NCBI GenBank assembly: GCA_905214875.1
Contig: CAJMNR010000022.1
Span: 1 to 64,000, forward strand
Source of the DNA: an uncultured bacterium
GTDB lineage: Bacteria > Bacillota > Clostridia > Lachnospirales > Lachnospiraceae
DNA length: 64,000 nt
Direction: 5' to 3'
A program made the position numbers and the translations under genes. The notes under the pieces are model-generated. The model ran no database searches and was not told where the DNA came from. It saw only the letters and a program-made list of their open reading frames with translations. This document shows, piece by piece, positions 34,006 to 44,359 of the stretch. Positions within the stretch are counted from its first letter, which is position 1. Each line of letters opens with the position of its first letter.

Positions 34006-37000
34006 TTAAAAGATATCAAAGATACTTAACTGATCGGATTCTGGAAGGTGAGATAAGATATCCAAATCAACCATTAAGTCGATTACGGATTGGGATACCT
34101 TCGTTCTTGTCTTAAAGTCATTTCTAGACATGAACGCACCATCCTTTGCTGCTTCTACTACTGCCTCGGCGGCCTTGTCACCAAGACCATCGATCGTACT
34201 AAATGGTGGAAGCAGTTTTCCATCAACAATTTGGAAGTTCTTCGAATCAGATTTATAAATATCGATTGGAAGGAACTCAAATCCTCTTGCATACATTTCC
34301 TGTACACAACGCATATCTTTATACGTATCTTGTTCTTTCTTCGTCAGTTCATTACTACGTTTCTTATAGTCTTTCATATGAGCTTCTAATCTGCTTTGGC
34401 CAAGACACATAAGCTCGTAGTTGAATGCCGAAGCACGAATACTGAAGTATGCGGCATAATACGCAAGTGGATAATACACTTTAAAGTACGCGATTCTAAA
34501 TGCCATCATAACGTAGGCTACCGCATGGGCTTTCGGGAACATGTACTTGATTCGTTTACATGATTCAATATACCAGTCCTCGATATTTGCTGCTTTCATC
34601 GCCTCTTCCATTTCTGGTTTTAACCCTTTACCTTTACGAACACTTTCCATGATTTTGAAGGCCAAACCATTCTCAACACCTTTATAAATTAGGAATGTCA
34701 TAATATCATCACGGGTACAGATTGCTGTTGATAAGGTACAGTTTCCATTTGCAATGAAATACTGCGCATTATTAAGCCAAACGTCGGTACCATGACTAAG
34801 TCCCGAAATACGTACAAGATCCGAGAATGTCTTTGGTTTCGTATCACGAAGCATCTGCATAACGAAGTCCGTACCAAACTCAGGGATACCAAGAGATCCA
34901 AGATTACAATCCATTAAGTCTTTTGGTTCAATCCCTAACGCTTCTGTTGATTCAAACAAGGATAATACCTTTTCATCATCCATTCGGATTGTCTGGGCAT
35001 CTACTCCTGTCAAATCCTCCAGCATACGAATCATCGTCGGATCATCGTGACCGAGAATATCAAGTTTTAACAAGTTGTGATCGATGGAGTGGTAATCAAA
35101 ATGTGTCGTTACTGTCTCCGTCGTCATATCATTCGCTGGTCGTTGTACCGGTGTAAAAGAGTAGATTTCTTCTCCGATAGGAAGAACAATGATACCACCT
35201 GGATGCTGTCCCGTCGTTCTACGAACCCCTACGCAGCCGGATACGATACGGTCAATTTCCGCATTTCTCTTCTTTTCTCCATGCTCTTCATAATAGTTCT
35301 TAACAAAACCAAACGCTGTCTTTTCCGCAAGAGTACCGATGGTACCTGCACGGAATGTCTGGCCTTTACCAAAGATAACTTCTGTATAATCATGGGCTTT
35401 CGCCTGATATTCACCTGAGAAGTTAAGATCGATATCCGGTTCCTTATCTCCATAGAATCCAAGGAACGTTTCGAACGGAATATCATGTCCATCCTTAGAT
35501 AATGGCTTTCCGCAATTTGGACACAGCTTATCTGGCATATCACAACCCGAACTACCTGCATATTGTTTTACTTCTTCGGAAGTAAAATCAGAATAGAAAC
35601 AGTTCGTACAATAGTAATGGGCAGGCAGTGGATTAACTTCTGTAATACCGGCCATTGTAGCAACAAAGGAGGAACCTACGGAACCACGGGAACCTACCAA
35701 GTAACCATCTTCATTGGATTTCCATACTAGTTTCTGTGCAATGATATACATTACGGCGAAACCATTGGAAATAATGGAGTTAAGCTCATGTTCCAGTCTG
35801 GATTTTACCTGCTCCGGCAGGTTTGGACCATACATGGATTCTGCCTTTGTATAACAGATCTCACGAAGCGTCTTATCCGAATCTTCAATGACTGGAGGAC
35901 ATTTATCCGGACGAACCGGACTAATCGTATCTATCATATCTGCAATCATGTTCGTATTGGTAATTACGACTTCTTTTGCTTTTGCACTTCCAAGATAATC
36001 AAACTCTTGAAGCATCTCTTCTGTCGTTCTAAAGTAAAGCGGCGGCTGGTTATCCGCATCCTTAAATCCTTTCCCTGCCATGATTACCCTACGATAGATC
36101 TCGTCCTCAGGATCAAGGAAATGGGCATCACATGTGGCTACAACTGGCTTTTCATAACGATCGCCCAGTTCGATGATACGACGGTTCAGTTCGATTAAGT
36201 CTTCCTTAGAACTTACTTCGTATTTATCACTTTCAATCATAAACTCATTGTTTCCAAGAGGTTGGATTTCAAGATAATCATAAAAGTCTACAATACGTTT
36301 TACTTCTGATTCCGGCTGATTACGGACAATTGCCTGGAACACCTCGCCGGCTTCACAAGCAGAACCGATGATCAAGCCTTCCCTATTCTCTGCTAAGAGA
36401 CTTTTTGGAATTCTAGGTCTTCTCGAGAAGTAATCGATATGCGACTTGGATACTAAGCGATATAGATTTACACGGCCAACATCATTTTTAGCAAGTATAA
36501 TGATATGGTAGGTTGGAAGTTTCTTAATTCCGTCCGGTGTCAATTTATACGTTTCATTTAGCTCTGCAAATGTCTTAATCTCTTTTTCCTTCAGCATATC
36601 AACGAAACGAAGGAAGATTCCTGCTGTTGCTTCTGCATCATCTACTGCACGGTGATGGTTCTCTAAGGAGATTCCTAATTCCTTTGCAACAAGATTTAAT
36701 TTAAACTTGCTTAAGTTTGGAAGTAACACACGGGCTAATGCCACCGTATCAAGTACTGTATAGTCGATGTCGATTCCCATAAGTTTTGCCTTATAGGTAA
36801 TAAATCCAACATCAAAGGAAGCGTTGTGTGCAACTAAGACACAACCTTCACAAAACTCTAAGAATTCTGGAAGGATTTCTTCTATTGTCCTTGCATCCTT
36901 TACATCTTCATCGGTAATGGATGTTAACTCGGTAATTCGGGCAGGAATACGCACGCCAGGATTAATAAATGTGGAATAACGGTCTACGACCTTTCCTTCC

Positions 37001-38427
37001 ATTACTTTAACCGCACCGATTTCGATAATATGATTGATACTGGAGTCAAAACCTGTCGTCTCGATATCGAAAACAACGCAAGGAGACGTGATTTCCTGTC
37101 CTTTTTCATTTTCTACGATTAACTTCGTATCATCTACTACATAGCCTTCCATTCCATAGATGATCTTGATTGGATCGTCCTTGCTAATTGCATGGTTTGC
37201 TTCTGGGAAGGATTGCACAACACCATGGTCAGTAATGGCAATGGCAGGATGGCCCCATTCCAATGCACGCTTAATTAATGGCTTAACATTGATTACGGCA
37301 TCCATATCGCTCATTACCGTATGACAGTGAAGTTCCACTCGTTTTTCAGGTGCTTCATCTTTTCTCTTTACTGTAAAGTCAGAGATTTTCTTAATGCCGA
37401 CTACGGAAGAAATACTGATTTCTTTCGAATAGTTATCATAAAGAGCCATACCTTTTAATAAGATAAATGTTCCTTTTCCTAATGCACCTACCACTTCTTC
37501 TGCATCATCTTTATTGATAAAGATCTTAACAGTAATACTGTCTGTAAAGTCGGTTAAGGAGAACATAAGAAGAGTCTTACCATTACGAAGCTCACGCTCT
37601 TCTGTAGAAACGATTTTACCGTGAACAACTACCTCACCGATTTCATCCTGAATATCCACGATGGATACAAGATCACCTTCAAAGTTACGTCCATAGACAA
37701 CGCTTGGATCTTTTGGAAGCTTCTTCTTCGGAGTATACTTCTTGTCTCCAAAGCTCTTCATGCCGCCGCTGTTTCCGCCTGCGTTAGCTGACGCATGTTG
37801 CGGTTCCACACGTTTTGGCTGTTCGACGTGTTCGTTTGAATCTTCGGATTTCTTTTGTTCTTCCTTACGTTGCTGCAATTCTTGCTTATGCTTAAACATA
37901 AGTTCTTGATAGTCGTCTTCTGGTTCTTCTTTTTCCACTGGTGCAAAGTATTCTACCTTAACAGTAATTTGGATTCCGAATCTCTGTTCAAAAGCGTCGA
38001 CTAAGTATTTTTCTAACACGTCATAATACTTCTTATTGATGAAATTGTCTTCCATCTCAAAGGTAATGGTATTCCCTTCGATTTTATATTTCTCATGATT
38101 GATATAATAGGCACAAATGACGCTTTGGTCTTTCATTTCTTCGCCCAATGTGTCTTTATATCGCTTCATGACTGTCTTAAAATCATTTTCATGCTTCAGA
38201 TTATAATGTTCCTTGATTTGGATCTTCCAATCAGGGAATAGCTTTCGCTGCATCATTACTTCCATTGTCTTCACATACTGGTACGGAATGATGTTCTCAC
38301 TGTCAATGCTAATAATGATAATCTGATCTGCCTGCTTTAAAGTAACTTTCGTTACCTCGACGAACTGAAACAGTTCCGTCAATTTATTATTTACTTCAAA
38401 TTGGTCGAACGACTCAAAAAATAACAT
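34006..38427 (-). CDS. polC: DNA polymerase III alpha subunit, PolC type
   Basis: Gram-positive replicative polymerase of 1473 residues. In order: N-terminal domain, OB fold (EVVVHGKIVSTEERELRNG), split PHP domain (VELHCHTVMSDMDA, AITDHGVVQSFPEA), inserted DEDDh 3'-5' exonuclease (VFDIETTGFD, HNASFDVGF, HHRAVDDAEATA), palm with zinc-finger Cys pairs (CTNC, CPNC), and polymerase motifs PDIDLNFSGEYQ and LDILGHDDPT. Follows ispG after 23 bases in the conserved pyrH-to-polC cluster. Confidence 0.98.
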   Translation of the reverse strand: MLFFESFDQFEVNNKLTELFQFVEVTKVTLKQADQIIIISIDSENIIPYQYVKTMEVMMQRKLFPDWKIQIKEHYNLKHENDFKTVMKRYKDTLGEEMKDQSVICAYYINHEKYKIEGNTITFEMEDNFINKKYYDVLEKYLVDAFEQRFGIQITVKVEYFAPVEKEEPEDDYQELMFKHKQELQQRKEEQKKSEDSNEHVEQPKRVEPQHASANAGGNSGGMKSFGDKKYTPKKKLPKDPSVVYGRNFEGDLVSIVDIQDEIGEVVVHGKIVSTEERELRNGKTLLMFSLTDFTDSITVKIFINKDDAEEVVGALGKGTFILLKGMALYDNYSKEISISSVVGIKKISDFTVKRKDEAPEKRVELHCHTVMSDMDAVINVKPLIKRALEWGHPAIAITDHGVVQSFPEANHAISKDDPIKIIYGMEGYVVDDTKLIVENEKGQEITSPCVVFDIETTGFDSSINHIIEIGAVKVMEGKVVDRYSTFINPGVRIPARITELTSITDEDVKDARTIEEILPEFLEFCEGCVLVAHNASFDVGFITYKAKLMGIDIDYTVLDTVALARVLLPNLSKFKLNLVAKELGISLENHHRAVDDAEATAGIFLRFVDMLKEKEIKTFAELNETYKLTPDGIKKLPTYHIIILAKNDVGRVNLYRLVSKSHIDYFSRRPRIPKSLLAENREGLIIGSACEAGEVFQAIVRNQPESEVKRIVDFYDYLEIQPLGNNEFMIESDKYEVSSKEDLIELNRRIIELGDRYEKPVVATCDAHFLDPEDEIYRRVIMAGKGFKDADNQPPLYFRTTEEMLQEFDYLGSAKAKEVVITNTNMIADMIDTISPVRPDKCPPVIEDSDKTLREICYTKAESMYGPNLPEQVKSRLEHELNSIISNGFAVMYIIAQKLVWKSNEDGYLVGSRGSVGSSFVATMAGITEVNPLPAHYYCTNCFYSDFTSEEVKQYAGSSGCDMPDKLCPNCGKPLSKDGHDIPFETFLGFYGDKEPDIDLNFSGEYQAKAHDYTEVIFGKGQTFRAGTIGTLAEKTAFGFVKNYYEEHGEKKRNAEIDRIVSGCVGVRRTTGQHPGGIIVLPIGEEIYSFTPVQRPANDMTTETVTTHFDYHSIDHNLLKLDILGHDDPTMIRMLEDLTGVDAQTIRMDDEKVLSLFESTEALGIEPKDLMDCNLGSLGIPEFGTDFVMQMLRDTKPKTFSDLVRISGLSHGTDVWLNNAQYFIANGNCTLSTAICTRDDIMTFLIYKGVENGLAFKIMESVRKGKGLKPEMEEAMKAANIEDWYIESCKRIKYMFPKAHAVAYVMMAFRIAYFKVYYPLAYYAAYFSIRASAFNYELMCLGQSRLEAHMKDYKKRSNELTKKEQDTYKDMRCVQEMYARGFEFLPIDIYKSDSKNFQIVDGKLLPPFSTIDGLGDKAAEAVVEAAKDGAFMSRNDFKTRTKVSQSVIDLMVDLDILSHLPESDQLSIFDIF

Positions 38428-38450
38428 AGCATCCTCCCATTATTGCTATC

Positions 38451-39512
38451 CTAGTTGTTTTCTTTCCAATGTAACAACTCTTCCCGTAACTCATCGAGTA
38501 ACTTGTCTTCCGGTACTTTCTTAACAATAACGCCCTTTTTAATGATCAGGCCTTCGCCTTTTCCACCTGCGATACCGATATCTGCTTCTTTCGCTTCTCC
38601 TGGGCCATTTACAACGCATCCCATTACTGCGACTTTGATATCAAGGTCAATGCCTTGTACCATCTGCTCTACCTGATTTGCAAGTGAGATGAGATCAATT
38701 TGCGTACGTCCACAAGTCGGACAAGAAACTACTTCAATTCCGCCTTTTCTTAATCCTAATGTCTTTAAGATTAATTTGGCAGATTTGATTTCTTCTACTG
38801 GGTCCCCAGTTAAGGATACTCGAATCGTATTGCCGATTCCTTGGTTTAAGATAATTCCAAGACCAACAGAAGATTTAATATTACCGGAAAGGAGAGTTCC
38901 TGACTCTGTAATTCCTACATGTAATGGATATCTTGTCTGTGGCGCAATTAACTCGTGCGTCTTCACGCTCATCAATACATCAGAAGACTTGATACTGATG
39001 ACTAAATTGTCATAGCCTAACTCTTCAATCTGTCTTGCTTTTTCTAAAGCACTTTCTACGATGCCTTCTGCAGTAACGTGGCCGTATTTTTCAATGTATT
39101 TTTTCTCTAACGAACCACTGTTTACACCGACACGAATTGGAATCTCACGTTCCTTTGCCATATCGACTACCGCTTTCACTCGCTCGATTTGTCCAATGTT
39201 ACCTGGATTGATACGAATCTTATCTGCACCATTTTTCATAACTTCAAGTGCTAGTCTATAATCAAAATGAATATCCGCTACCATAGGAATATTCACTTGC
39301 TTCTTAATCTTACCGAAACTTTCTGCAGCTTCCATCGTAGGTACTGCACATCGAATAATATCACAACCCGCCTCTTCAAGACGCTTGATTTGTTCTACTG
39401 TCGACTTTACATCTTCGGTTTTTGTATTTGTCATGGATTGTATTAATATAGGATAATCGCCACCGATATATTTATCACCGATGCGGATGACCTTAGTTTC
39501 ATTTCTAAGCAT
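38451..39512 (-). CDS. ispG: 4-hydroxy-3-methylbut-2-en-1-yl diphosphate synthase
   Basis: Fe-S enzyme of the MEP isoprenoid pathway, 353 residues. Motifs: PILIQSMTNTKTEDV near the N-terminus, MVADIHFDYRLAL, RINPGNIG, and the cluster ligands in SCPTCGRTQID and VMGCVVNGPGEA. It lies upstream of polC and, ignoring the interrupting plus-strand gene, downstream of rseP and dxr, another MEP enzyme. Confidence 0.97.
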   Translation of the reverse strand: MLRNETKVIRIGDKYIGGDYPILIQSMTNTKTEDVKSTVEQIKRLEEAGCDIIRCAVPTMEAAESFGKIKKQVNIPMVADIHFDYRLALEVMKNGADKIRINPGNIGQIERVKAVVDMAKEREIPIRVGVNSGSLEKKYIEKYGHVTAEGIVESALEKARQIEELGYDNLVISIKSSDVLMSVKTHELIAPQTRYPLHVGITESGTLLSGNIKSSVGLGIILNQGIGNTIRVSLTGDPVEEIKSAKLILKTLGLRKGGIEVVSCPTCGRTQIDLISLANQVEQMVQGIDLDIKVAVMGCVVNGPGEAKEADIGIAGGKGEGLIIKKGVIVKKVPEDKLLDELREELLHWKENN

Positions 39513-39647
39513 AGCTATCTCCTTTATCTTTTCATAATGTAAAACATATCTCAGCTATTATACCACACTTTACAATAGTTCACAGAGAAATTTAGAATTG
39601 TAATAATACTATTATTTGAAATAAATTGAAAATAATTTATCTTTTTC

Positions 39648-39676
39648 TTTATTTTTCTAATAATTAAGACTATAAT
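39648..39676 (+). promoter_or_regulatory. Putative promoter of the 39736 gene
   Basis: TTTATT (39648-39653), 17 bases, TATAAT (39671-39676), about 60 bases before the ATG. Confidence 0.45.
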
Positions 39677-39735
39677 AATGACGCAAATAGCTAACACTAT
39701 TATTTACCAATATCGATTACTTAAGGAGGAATGTT

Positions 39736-40845
39736 ATGAGCAATAAAAATGCGAATCCAAGTGATCCAGCAAGAGAAAAGAGAGTAGATAAGCTTATCTT
39801 CCGTATCTTTTTACTCGTCTTAATCGCATATGTGGCTTTCTACATCTGGCATACGTATAAAGCAAAAACGAAACCAAAGTTTAGTGCAGATTACAAATTT
39901 GGTGTAATCCAAACAACAGAAGATGAAAATATAAGTTATATCACTTATTACAATAAAGATATGAAAAAAGGATATACACAGAAAATACAAAATGGCCAGG
40001 TCGGCGACTCCTTCGAGGCTCCACAAGTAAACAGCCAAAACGTTTACATGTTAGCAAAAGGCAAAAAGGATTCTGCTAACGAAGAAAAGATCATTGCCGT
40101 TAATACAAAGACTTCTAAGAAGACTTCATATAACGTAAAACAAACTGGCATCACAAATTATCGAGTAGATTCCAAGCATATTTATACTGCCGCAACAACA
40201 AATAGTGAACTTGTAATCTCTCAATATACAAAGAGTTCTAAAAAAACAAAAGAGGTAAATTTAAAAGATGTTACGCTTGACTGCTTCAAAGTTTACAACG
40301 AAAAACTATATGTTATCGTTACCCCAGTCACAGATAAAAAGGCTACTAAAAGCATGCTAAAGATTATCGATACGAAAACAATGAAGGAAATCTCCTCTAT
40401 TGATTTATCGATCTACCCTGGAAAAAAGACAGATTTAGCCTTAGTAAATACAGAATTATATTTTACGTACCAGCCTATTGAAGGCTCCCAAAATAGCACC
40501 GGCGGACTTGGTATCTATAATCTGGTAACAAAGAAAGTGGAAAAAGCAGATATTAGTCTTGACCAACCAGATCAATTATTTAATTCCAATAATAAATTTA
40601 TCGTATCCAGCTATTCAAACAACAAAGTATCCGTATTAGATTATGTAAACGGTACTACAAAGACTTATGAATTAGAAACGACTCCAAAGCTTTCTAAAGT
40701 AACGGATACGTATTTCTACTATATGGATGACAGTAAAGTCTACCGTTACAACCTATCTGATTTCAGTTTTGATAAATCTGTAGAGGTACCAATCAAATCT
40801 TCTGATAATGCTACCTTCCATTTATCAAGCCTATTTATTAAATAA
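39736..40845 (+). CDS. Membrane-anchored extracytoplasmic protein of unknown function
   Basis: A 369-residue protein with one N-terminal helix (LIFRIFLLVLIAYVAFYIW) and a Lys/Ser/Thr-rich outer domain with repeated beta-strand pairs such as KTSKKTSYNVKQTG and NTELYFTYQ, which could be a beta-propeller. No family recognised. It is on the plus strand inside the otherwise minus-strand rseP-ispG-polC cluster and is followed by a partial structured repeat, so it looks like an insertion into a conserved operon. Strong AAGGAGG site. Confidence 0.72.
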   Translation: MSNKNANPSDPAREKRVDKLIFRIFLLVLIAYVAFYIWHTYKAKTKPKFSADYKFGVIQTTEDENISYITYYNKDMKKGYTQKIQNGQVGDSFEAPQVNSQNVYMLAKGKKDSANEEKIIAVNTKTSKKTSYNVKQTGITNYRVDSKHIYTAATTNSELVISQYTKSSKKTKEVNLKDVTLDCFKVYNEKLYVIVTPVTDKKATKSMLKIIDTKTMKEISSIDLSIYPGKKTDLALVNTELYFTYQPIEGSQNSTGGLGIYNLVTKKVEKADISLDQPDQLFNSNNKFIVSSYSNNKVSVLDYVNGTTKTYELETTPKLSKVTDTYFYYMDDSKVYRYNLSDFSFDKSVEVPIKSSDNATFHLSSLFIK

Positions 40846-40875
40846 CAGATAAAAGTGTTACTCTAGGAATAGAAC

Positions 40876-40966
40876 AAAGCGTGTGTTCCACACACGTCCC
40901 GCTTTTTGGGACCTTTTTAATTGTTAGGAAAGAGCTCGACAGAGAAATTTCCTAACAATTAAAAAA
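40876..40966 (+). repeat. Structured intergenic repeat, copy 4 (core deleted)
   Basis: Retains CACACGTCCCGCTTTTTGGGAC and the full terminal palindrome, but the GCCCGCGCC core is missing. Its left end (AAAGCGTGTGTTCCACACAC) matches the left flank of copy 3, so both may descend from a longer form. Same orientation as the others, between convergent genes. Confidence 0.78.
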
Positions 40967-41010
40967 GACGTGTGCCACGCGAAAACGGACACACGCCTTT
41001 TTTTTTGTAA
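40967..41010 (+). terminator. Terminator at the end of the 39736 gene
   Basis: Arms CGTGTGCC and GG-a-CACACG with a T-run of nine on the plus strand. It also abuts copy 4 on its left. Confidence 0.7.
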
Positions 41011-41025
41011 AACCTTTTTTATAAC

Positions 41026-42336
41026 CTATCCGATAATTCTCATAATATCATTATAGAATACAAATACCATCAATAACATCAGTGCAATAAATCCAATCAT
41101 ATGGACGAATCCTTCTTTTTCCGGATCTACTGCCTTTCCTCTGATTGCCTCAATGAATAAGAATACTAAACGCCCTCCATCAAGTGCTGGTAATGGCAAT
41201 AAGTTCATAACACCAAGGTTGGCACTTAATAAGATAATTAAGTACGCAAGTTGGATAAATACATATTGAATACTGATTGATGCCGCATATTCATATGAAT
41301 CACCAATCATCTGGAACATTCCAACTGGACCAGCAATGTCATTTGTAGTTAACTTACCTGTCACTAATTGTCCTAAACTAGCAACTACTGTCTTAATCCA
41401 GAACTTCACTTCGACATAACTGTATTTTACGATCTTAAGCGGGCTAGTTACCTTACCGCTTCTTGCCTCATTATATACAAACCCAAGTGTATAAGAACTG
41501 CTTGTAAGTTTTGGTGTTACCGTTGCAGTCCCTTCTTGCCCATCGCGTTCATAAACAATAGTGACTGGTTCGCTTGAAAATGGATGTTCATTAATATATT
41601 CCGTAAATGCTTCACCGGAAGCAATTTCTGTTCCATTGATACTTTTCACAATATCATTTGCTTTTAGCCCAGCTGCTTCTGCTGCTCCATCTTTGGATAC
41701 ATCTGTAAACTTTGCAGGACCAGCATCCGTGCTTCTAGTAATACCAAGCATGTAACGATCATATTTTTTAGGTGTCATCGTTACTTCTTGCTCTTTACCG
41801 TCACGTTCAAACGTTACGATTACTTCACTATTCTCAACCAATGGATTAAATTGAAAATATACATCGATATCTCTGGAGATATCCACACTCTTACCATTGA
41901 TCTTTGTAATCTTATCGCCTTCTTGAATACCAGCTTCTTGGGCAGGATATCCTTTTGCAACATCTGTAACATACGCTTCATCTATACCTGCGAATCCAAT
42001 AACGAATAATGCAAGCACAAATGCTAAAATAAAGTTGAAGATTGGACCAGCTGCAATTACGCTGATTCTAGCCCAAACTCCTTGTTTATTAAATGCTCGT
42101 TCATCATCGCATGTCTCATCTTCTCCAAGCATCATACAGGAACCGCCAAGTGGGAACAACTTGATGGAATATCTAGTCTCTTTCCCTTGGTGACTAAGAA
42201 GACGTGGTCCCATACCTAAAGAAAATTCTGTTACTTTAATACCATTTTTCTTTGCAAGTAAAAAATGGCCAAGTTCATGAAACACCACAATAACACTAAA
42301 AACAAGTAGTGCGATTACTATTTTCGTTATACTCAT
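41026..42336 (-). CDS. rseP: RIP metalloprotease RseP (site-2 protease)
   Basis: Intramembrane zinc protease of 436 residues. The first helix holds VVFHELGHFLLA with the zinc-binding HExxH; the later NLLPLPALDGGR carries the Asp ligand. Two PDZ domains lie between (GYPAQEAGIQEGDKI, DGAAEAAGLKANDIV). It cleaves membrane-anchored regulators such as anti-sigma factors. Follows dxr in the cluster. Confidence 0.96.
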   Translation of the reverse strand: MSITKIVIALLVFSVIVVFHELGHFLLAKKNGIKVTEFSLGMGPRLLSHQGKETRYSIKLFPLGGSCMMLGEDETCDDERAFNKQGVWARISVIAAGPIFNFILAFVLALFVIGFAGIDEAYVTDVAKGYPAQEAGIQEGDKITKINGKSVDISRDIDVYFQFNPLVENSEVIVTFERDGKEQEVTMTPKKYDRYMLGITRSTDAGPAKFTDVSKDGAAEAAGLKANDIVKSINGTEIASGEAFTEYINEHPFSSEPVTIVYERDGQEGTATVTPKLTSSSYTLGFVYNEARSGKVTSPLKIVKYSYVEVKFWIKTVVASLGQLVTGKLTTNDIAGPVGMFQMIGDSYEYAASISIQYVFIQLAYLIILLSANLGVMNLLPLPALDGGRLVFLFIEAIRGKAVDPEKEGFVHMIGFIALMLLMVFVFYNDIMRIIG

Positions 42337-42380
42337 TTATTCCTCCTAGATCCCTTTTCATCGAATCCTTATTGTAGACT

Positions 42381-43532
42381 CTAATTTACAGGCCAATGCT
42401 TATCAATTAAATCATATGTTTCTTGTTCTGTCTCTAGAATTTTTTCTATGGACGGATTTGCAATCCATGTATGGTTTTTCATTGCAAACTCAATAATTTC
42501 TATAATTTCAAGATATTTGATCTTACGGTCTAAGAATAACGCAACTGCTTTTTCATTTGCAGCATTGTATACCGTTGGCATGCTGCCACCCTTTCTTCCT
42601 GCTTCGTATGCAAGCTTAAGGCCGCGGAATGTTTCCATATCTGGCTTTTCAAATGTAATAGAACCTAATTCGTAGAAATCAAGACGCTTTCCTGGTAAAG
42701 TTCTACGCTCTGGATAATATAATGCGTATTGGATTGGAAGACGCATATCCGGAGTACCAAGCTGCGCCATAACGCCACCATCTTTAAATTCTACCATGGA
42801 GTGGATTACACTTTGAGGCTGCACCACTACCTGGATGTCATCAAAATCAACATCAAACAACCATTTTGCTTCGATTACTTCAAGCCCTTTGTTTACCATT
42901 GTGGAAGAATCGATTGTAATCTTTCTTCCCATTGCCCAGTTCGGATGCTTAAGCGCATCTTCCACCTGGATGTCTTTTAACTCATCAATCTTACGGCCGC
43001 GAAATGGTCCGCCAGATGCAGTTAAGATTACTTTGCTAAGCTCTTTTGGGTTTTCTCCATTTAAGCTTTGGAAAATTGCAGAATGTTCACTGTCTACAGG
43101 AAGGATCTTCACACCGCATTCTTTTGCAAGCGGCATAATAATGTGTCCCGCTGTTACTAATGTTTCCTTATTGGCAAGGGCAATATCTTTCTTTGCCTTG
43201 ATTGCTTCTACCGTTGGGCGAATACCAATCATACCAACAATAGCAGTTACAACGATTTCTGCCTCATCCATCGTTGCACATTCGATTAACCCATCCATAC
43301 CGGAAACGACTTTTACGTCTTTATCTTTTACTAATTCACGTAACTCATTTGCCTTGTCTTCATTCCAAACACAAACAAGCTTTGGTGAAAATTCCTCAAT
43401 TTGCTCTTGTAAAGCCTTTATATTGCTACCAGCTGCAATTGCACTTACATTTAAATCACCATTAATACGAACGATGTCTAACGTCTGAGTTCCAATAGAA
43501 CCAGTAGAACCTAAAATGACTATATTCTTCAT
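42381..43532 (-). CDS. dxr: 1-deoxy-D-xylulose 5-phosphate reductoisomerase
   Basis: NADPH-dependent MEP pathway enzyme, 383 residues. Motifs: NADPH site LGSTGSIGTQTL, LANKETLVTAG, the metal/substrate site PVDSEHSAIFQ and the loop HPNWAMGRKITIDSSTMVNKG split over its active site. Located between cdsA and rseP, with ispG further along, so two MEP enzymes share this cluster. Confidence 0.98.
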   Translation of the reverse strand: MKNIVILGSTGSIGTQTLDIVRINGDLNVSAIAAGSNIKALQEQIEEFSPKLVCVWNEDKANELRELVKDKDVKVVSGMDGLIECATMDEAEIVVTAIVGMIGIRPTVEAIKAKKDIALANKETLVTAGHIIMPLAKECGVKILPVDSEHSAIFQSLNGENPKELSKVILTASGGPFRGRKIDELKDIQVEDALKHPNWAMGRKITIDSSTMVNKGLEVIEAKWLFDVDFDDIQVVVQPQSVIHSMVEFKDGGVMAQLGTPDMRLPIQYALYYPERRTLPGKRLDFYELGSITFEKPDMETFRGLKLAYEAGRKGGSMPTVYNAANEKAVALFLDRKIKYLEIIEIIEFAMKNHTWIANPSIEKILETEQETYDLIDKHWPVN

Positions 43533-43553
43533 CTGATTTACCTACCATTTTCT

Positions 43554-44348
43554 CTATAAAACTTGTAATAATAAAAATACGATTGGAGCAGTAAAAATCA
43601 AGCTATCAAAACGGTCCATAATACCGCCATGTCCAGGAATTAACTTACCGTAATCTTTGATATTATGATTTCTCTTAATCGCAGATGCTGCTAAGTCACC
43701 AATCTGAGACAATACGCTGGAAACTGCACCAATAATTGTAAATGCAAGTTGTGGATTGTCTAACGTGATATGCGTCTTAAAGATTGTCGCATAGATAAAT
43801 CCAATTAGTCCTGCACCGATAATACCACCGATACATCCTTCAATTGACTTTTTCGGACTTAATTCACTTGGAAGCTTATGTTTACCAATCAACATACCGA
43901 CTACATATGCACAAGTGTCGGATCCCCAAGCACCGATAAATGCAAGCCAGATCATATAGATTCCATCGTTCATCATACGAATCTGATATAAATAAGATAA
44001 TAAAACTGGTGCATAAATAAATGCGAACACTGTCATGCTAACATGCTTTGAATTGTATTTTGGATAAAAGATAACATAACAAGCCATAACACAAAGCATA
44101 AAAATAACAATGACATAAATAAGGAATTCATTCCTATTGAAATACAAACAAAAATCAAATGCCAACGTAGCCACATATCCAAGTATGGCAAGTGGAGTCT
44201 TATGAATGTCGATAACACGGTATAACTCCATAAGACCAACTAATGAAATTGCTGTAATAAGTGCAAATAAAACATTACCACCAAGTACGACTGATCCAAT
44301 CATAATGATGAGTAGAACGATACCACTGATTAAACGCTCTATAAACAT
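43554..44348 (-). CDS. cdsA: Phosphatidate cytidylyltransferase
   Basis: Makes CDP-diacylglycerol for phospholipids. A 264-residue polytopic protein with GAWGSDTCAYVVGMLIGKHK and LSPKKSIEGCIGG and the C-terminal family signature DYGKLIPGHGGIMDRFDS. Lies between uppS and dxr. Confidence 0.96.
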   Translation of the reverse strand: MFIERLISGIVLLIIMIGSVVLGGNVLFALITAISLVGLMELYRVIDIHKTPLAILGYVATLAFDFCLYFNRNEFLIYVIVIFMLCVMACYVIFYPKYNSKHVSMTVFAFIYAPVLLSYLYQIRMMNDGIYMIWLAFIGAWGSDTCAYVVGMLIGKHKLPSELSPKKSIEGCIGGIIGAGLIGFIYATIFKTHITLDNPQLAFTIIGAVSSVLSQIGDLAASAIKRNHNIKDYGKLIPGHGGIMDRFDSLIFTAPIVFLLLQVL

Positions 44349-44359
44349 AGTTTATCCCC

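Noticed and set aside
40876..40966. Group IIC intron fragment behind a terminator
   Set aside because: Position fits, but no GUGCG-type start or domain V hairpin could be recognised.
42835..43488. Plus-strand open frame of 217 codons
   Set aside because: Lies entirely opposite dxr, Ser/Ile-rich as expected for an antisense frame, no ribosome site.
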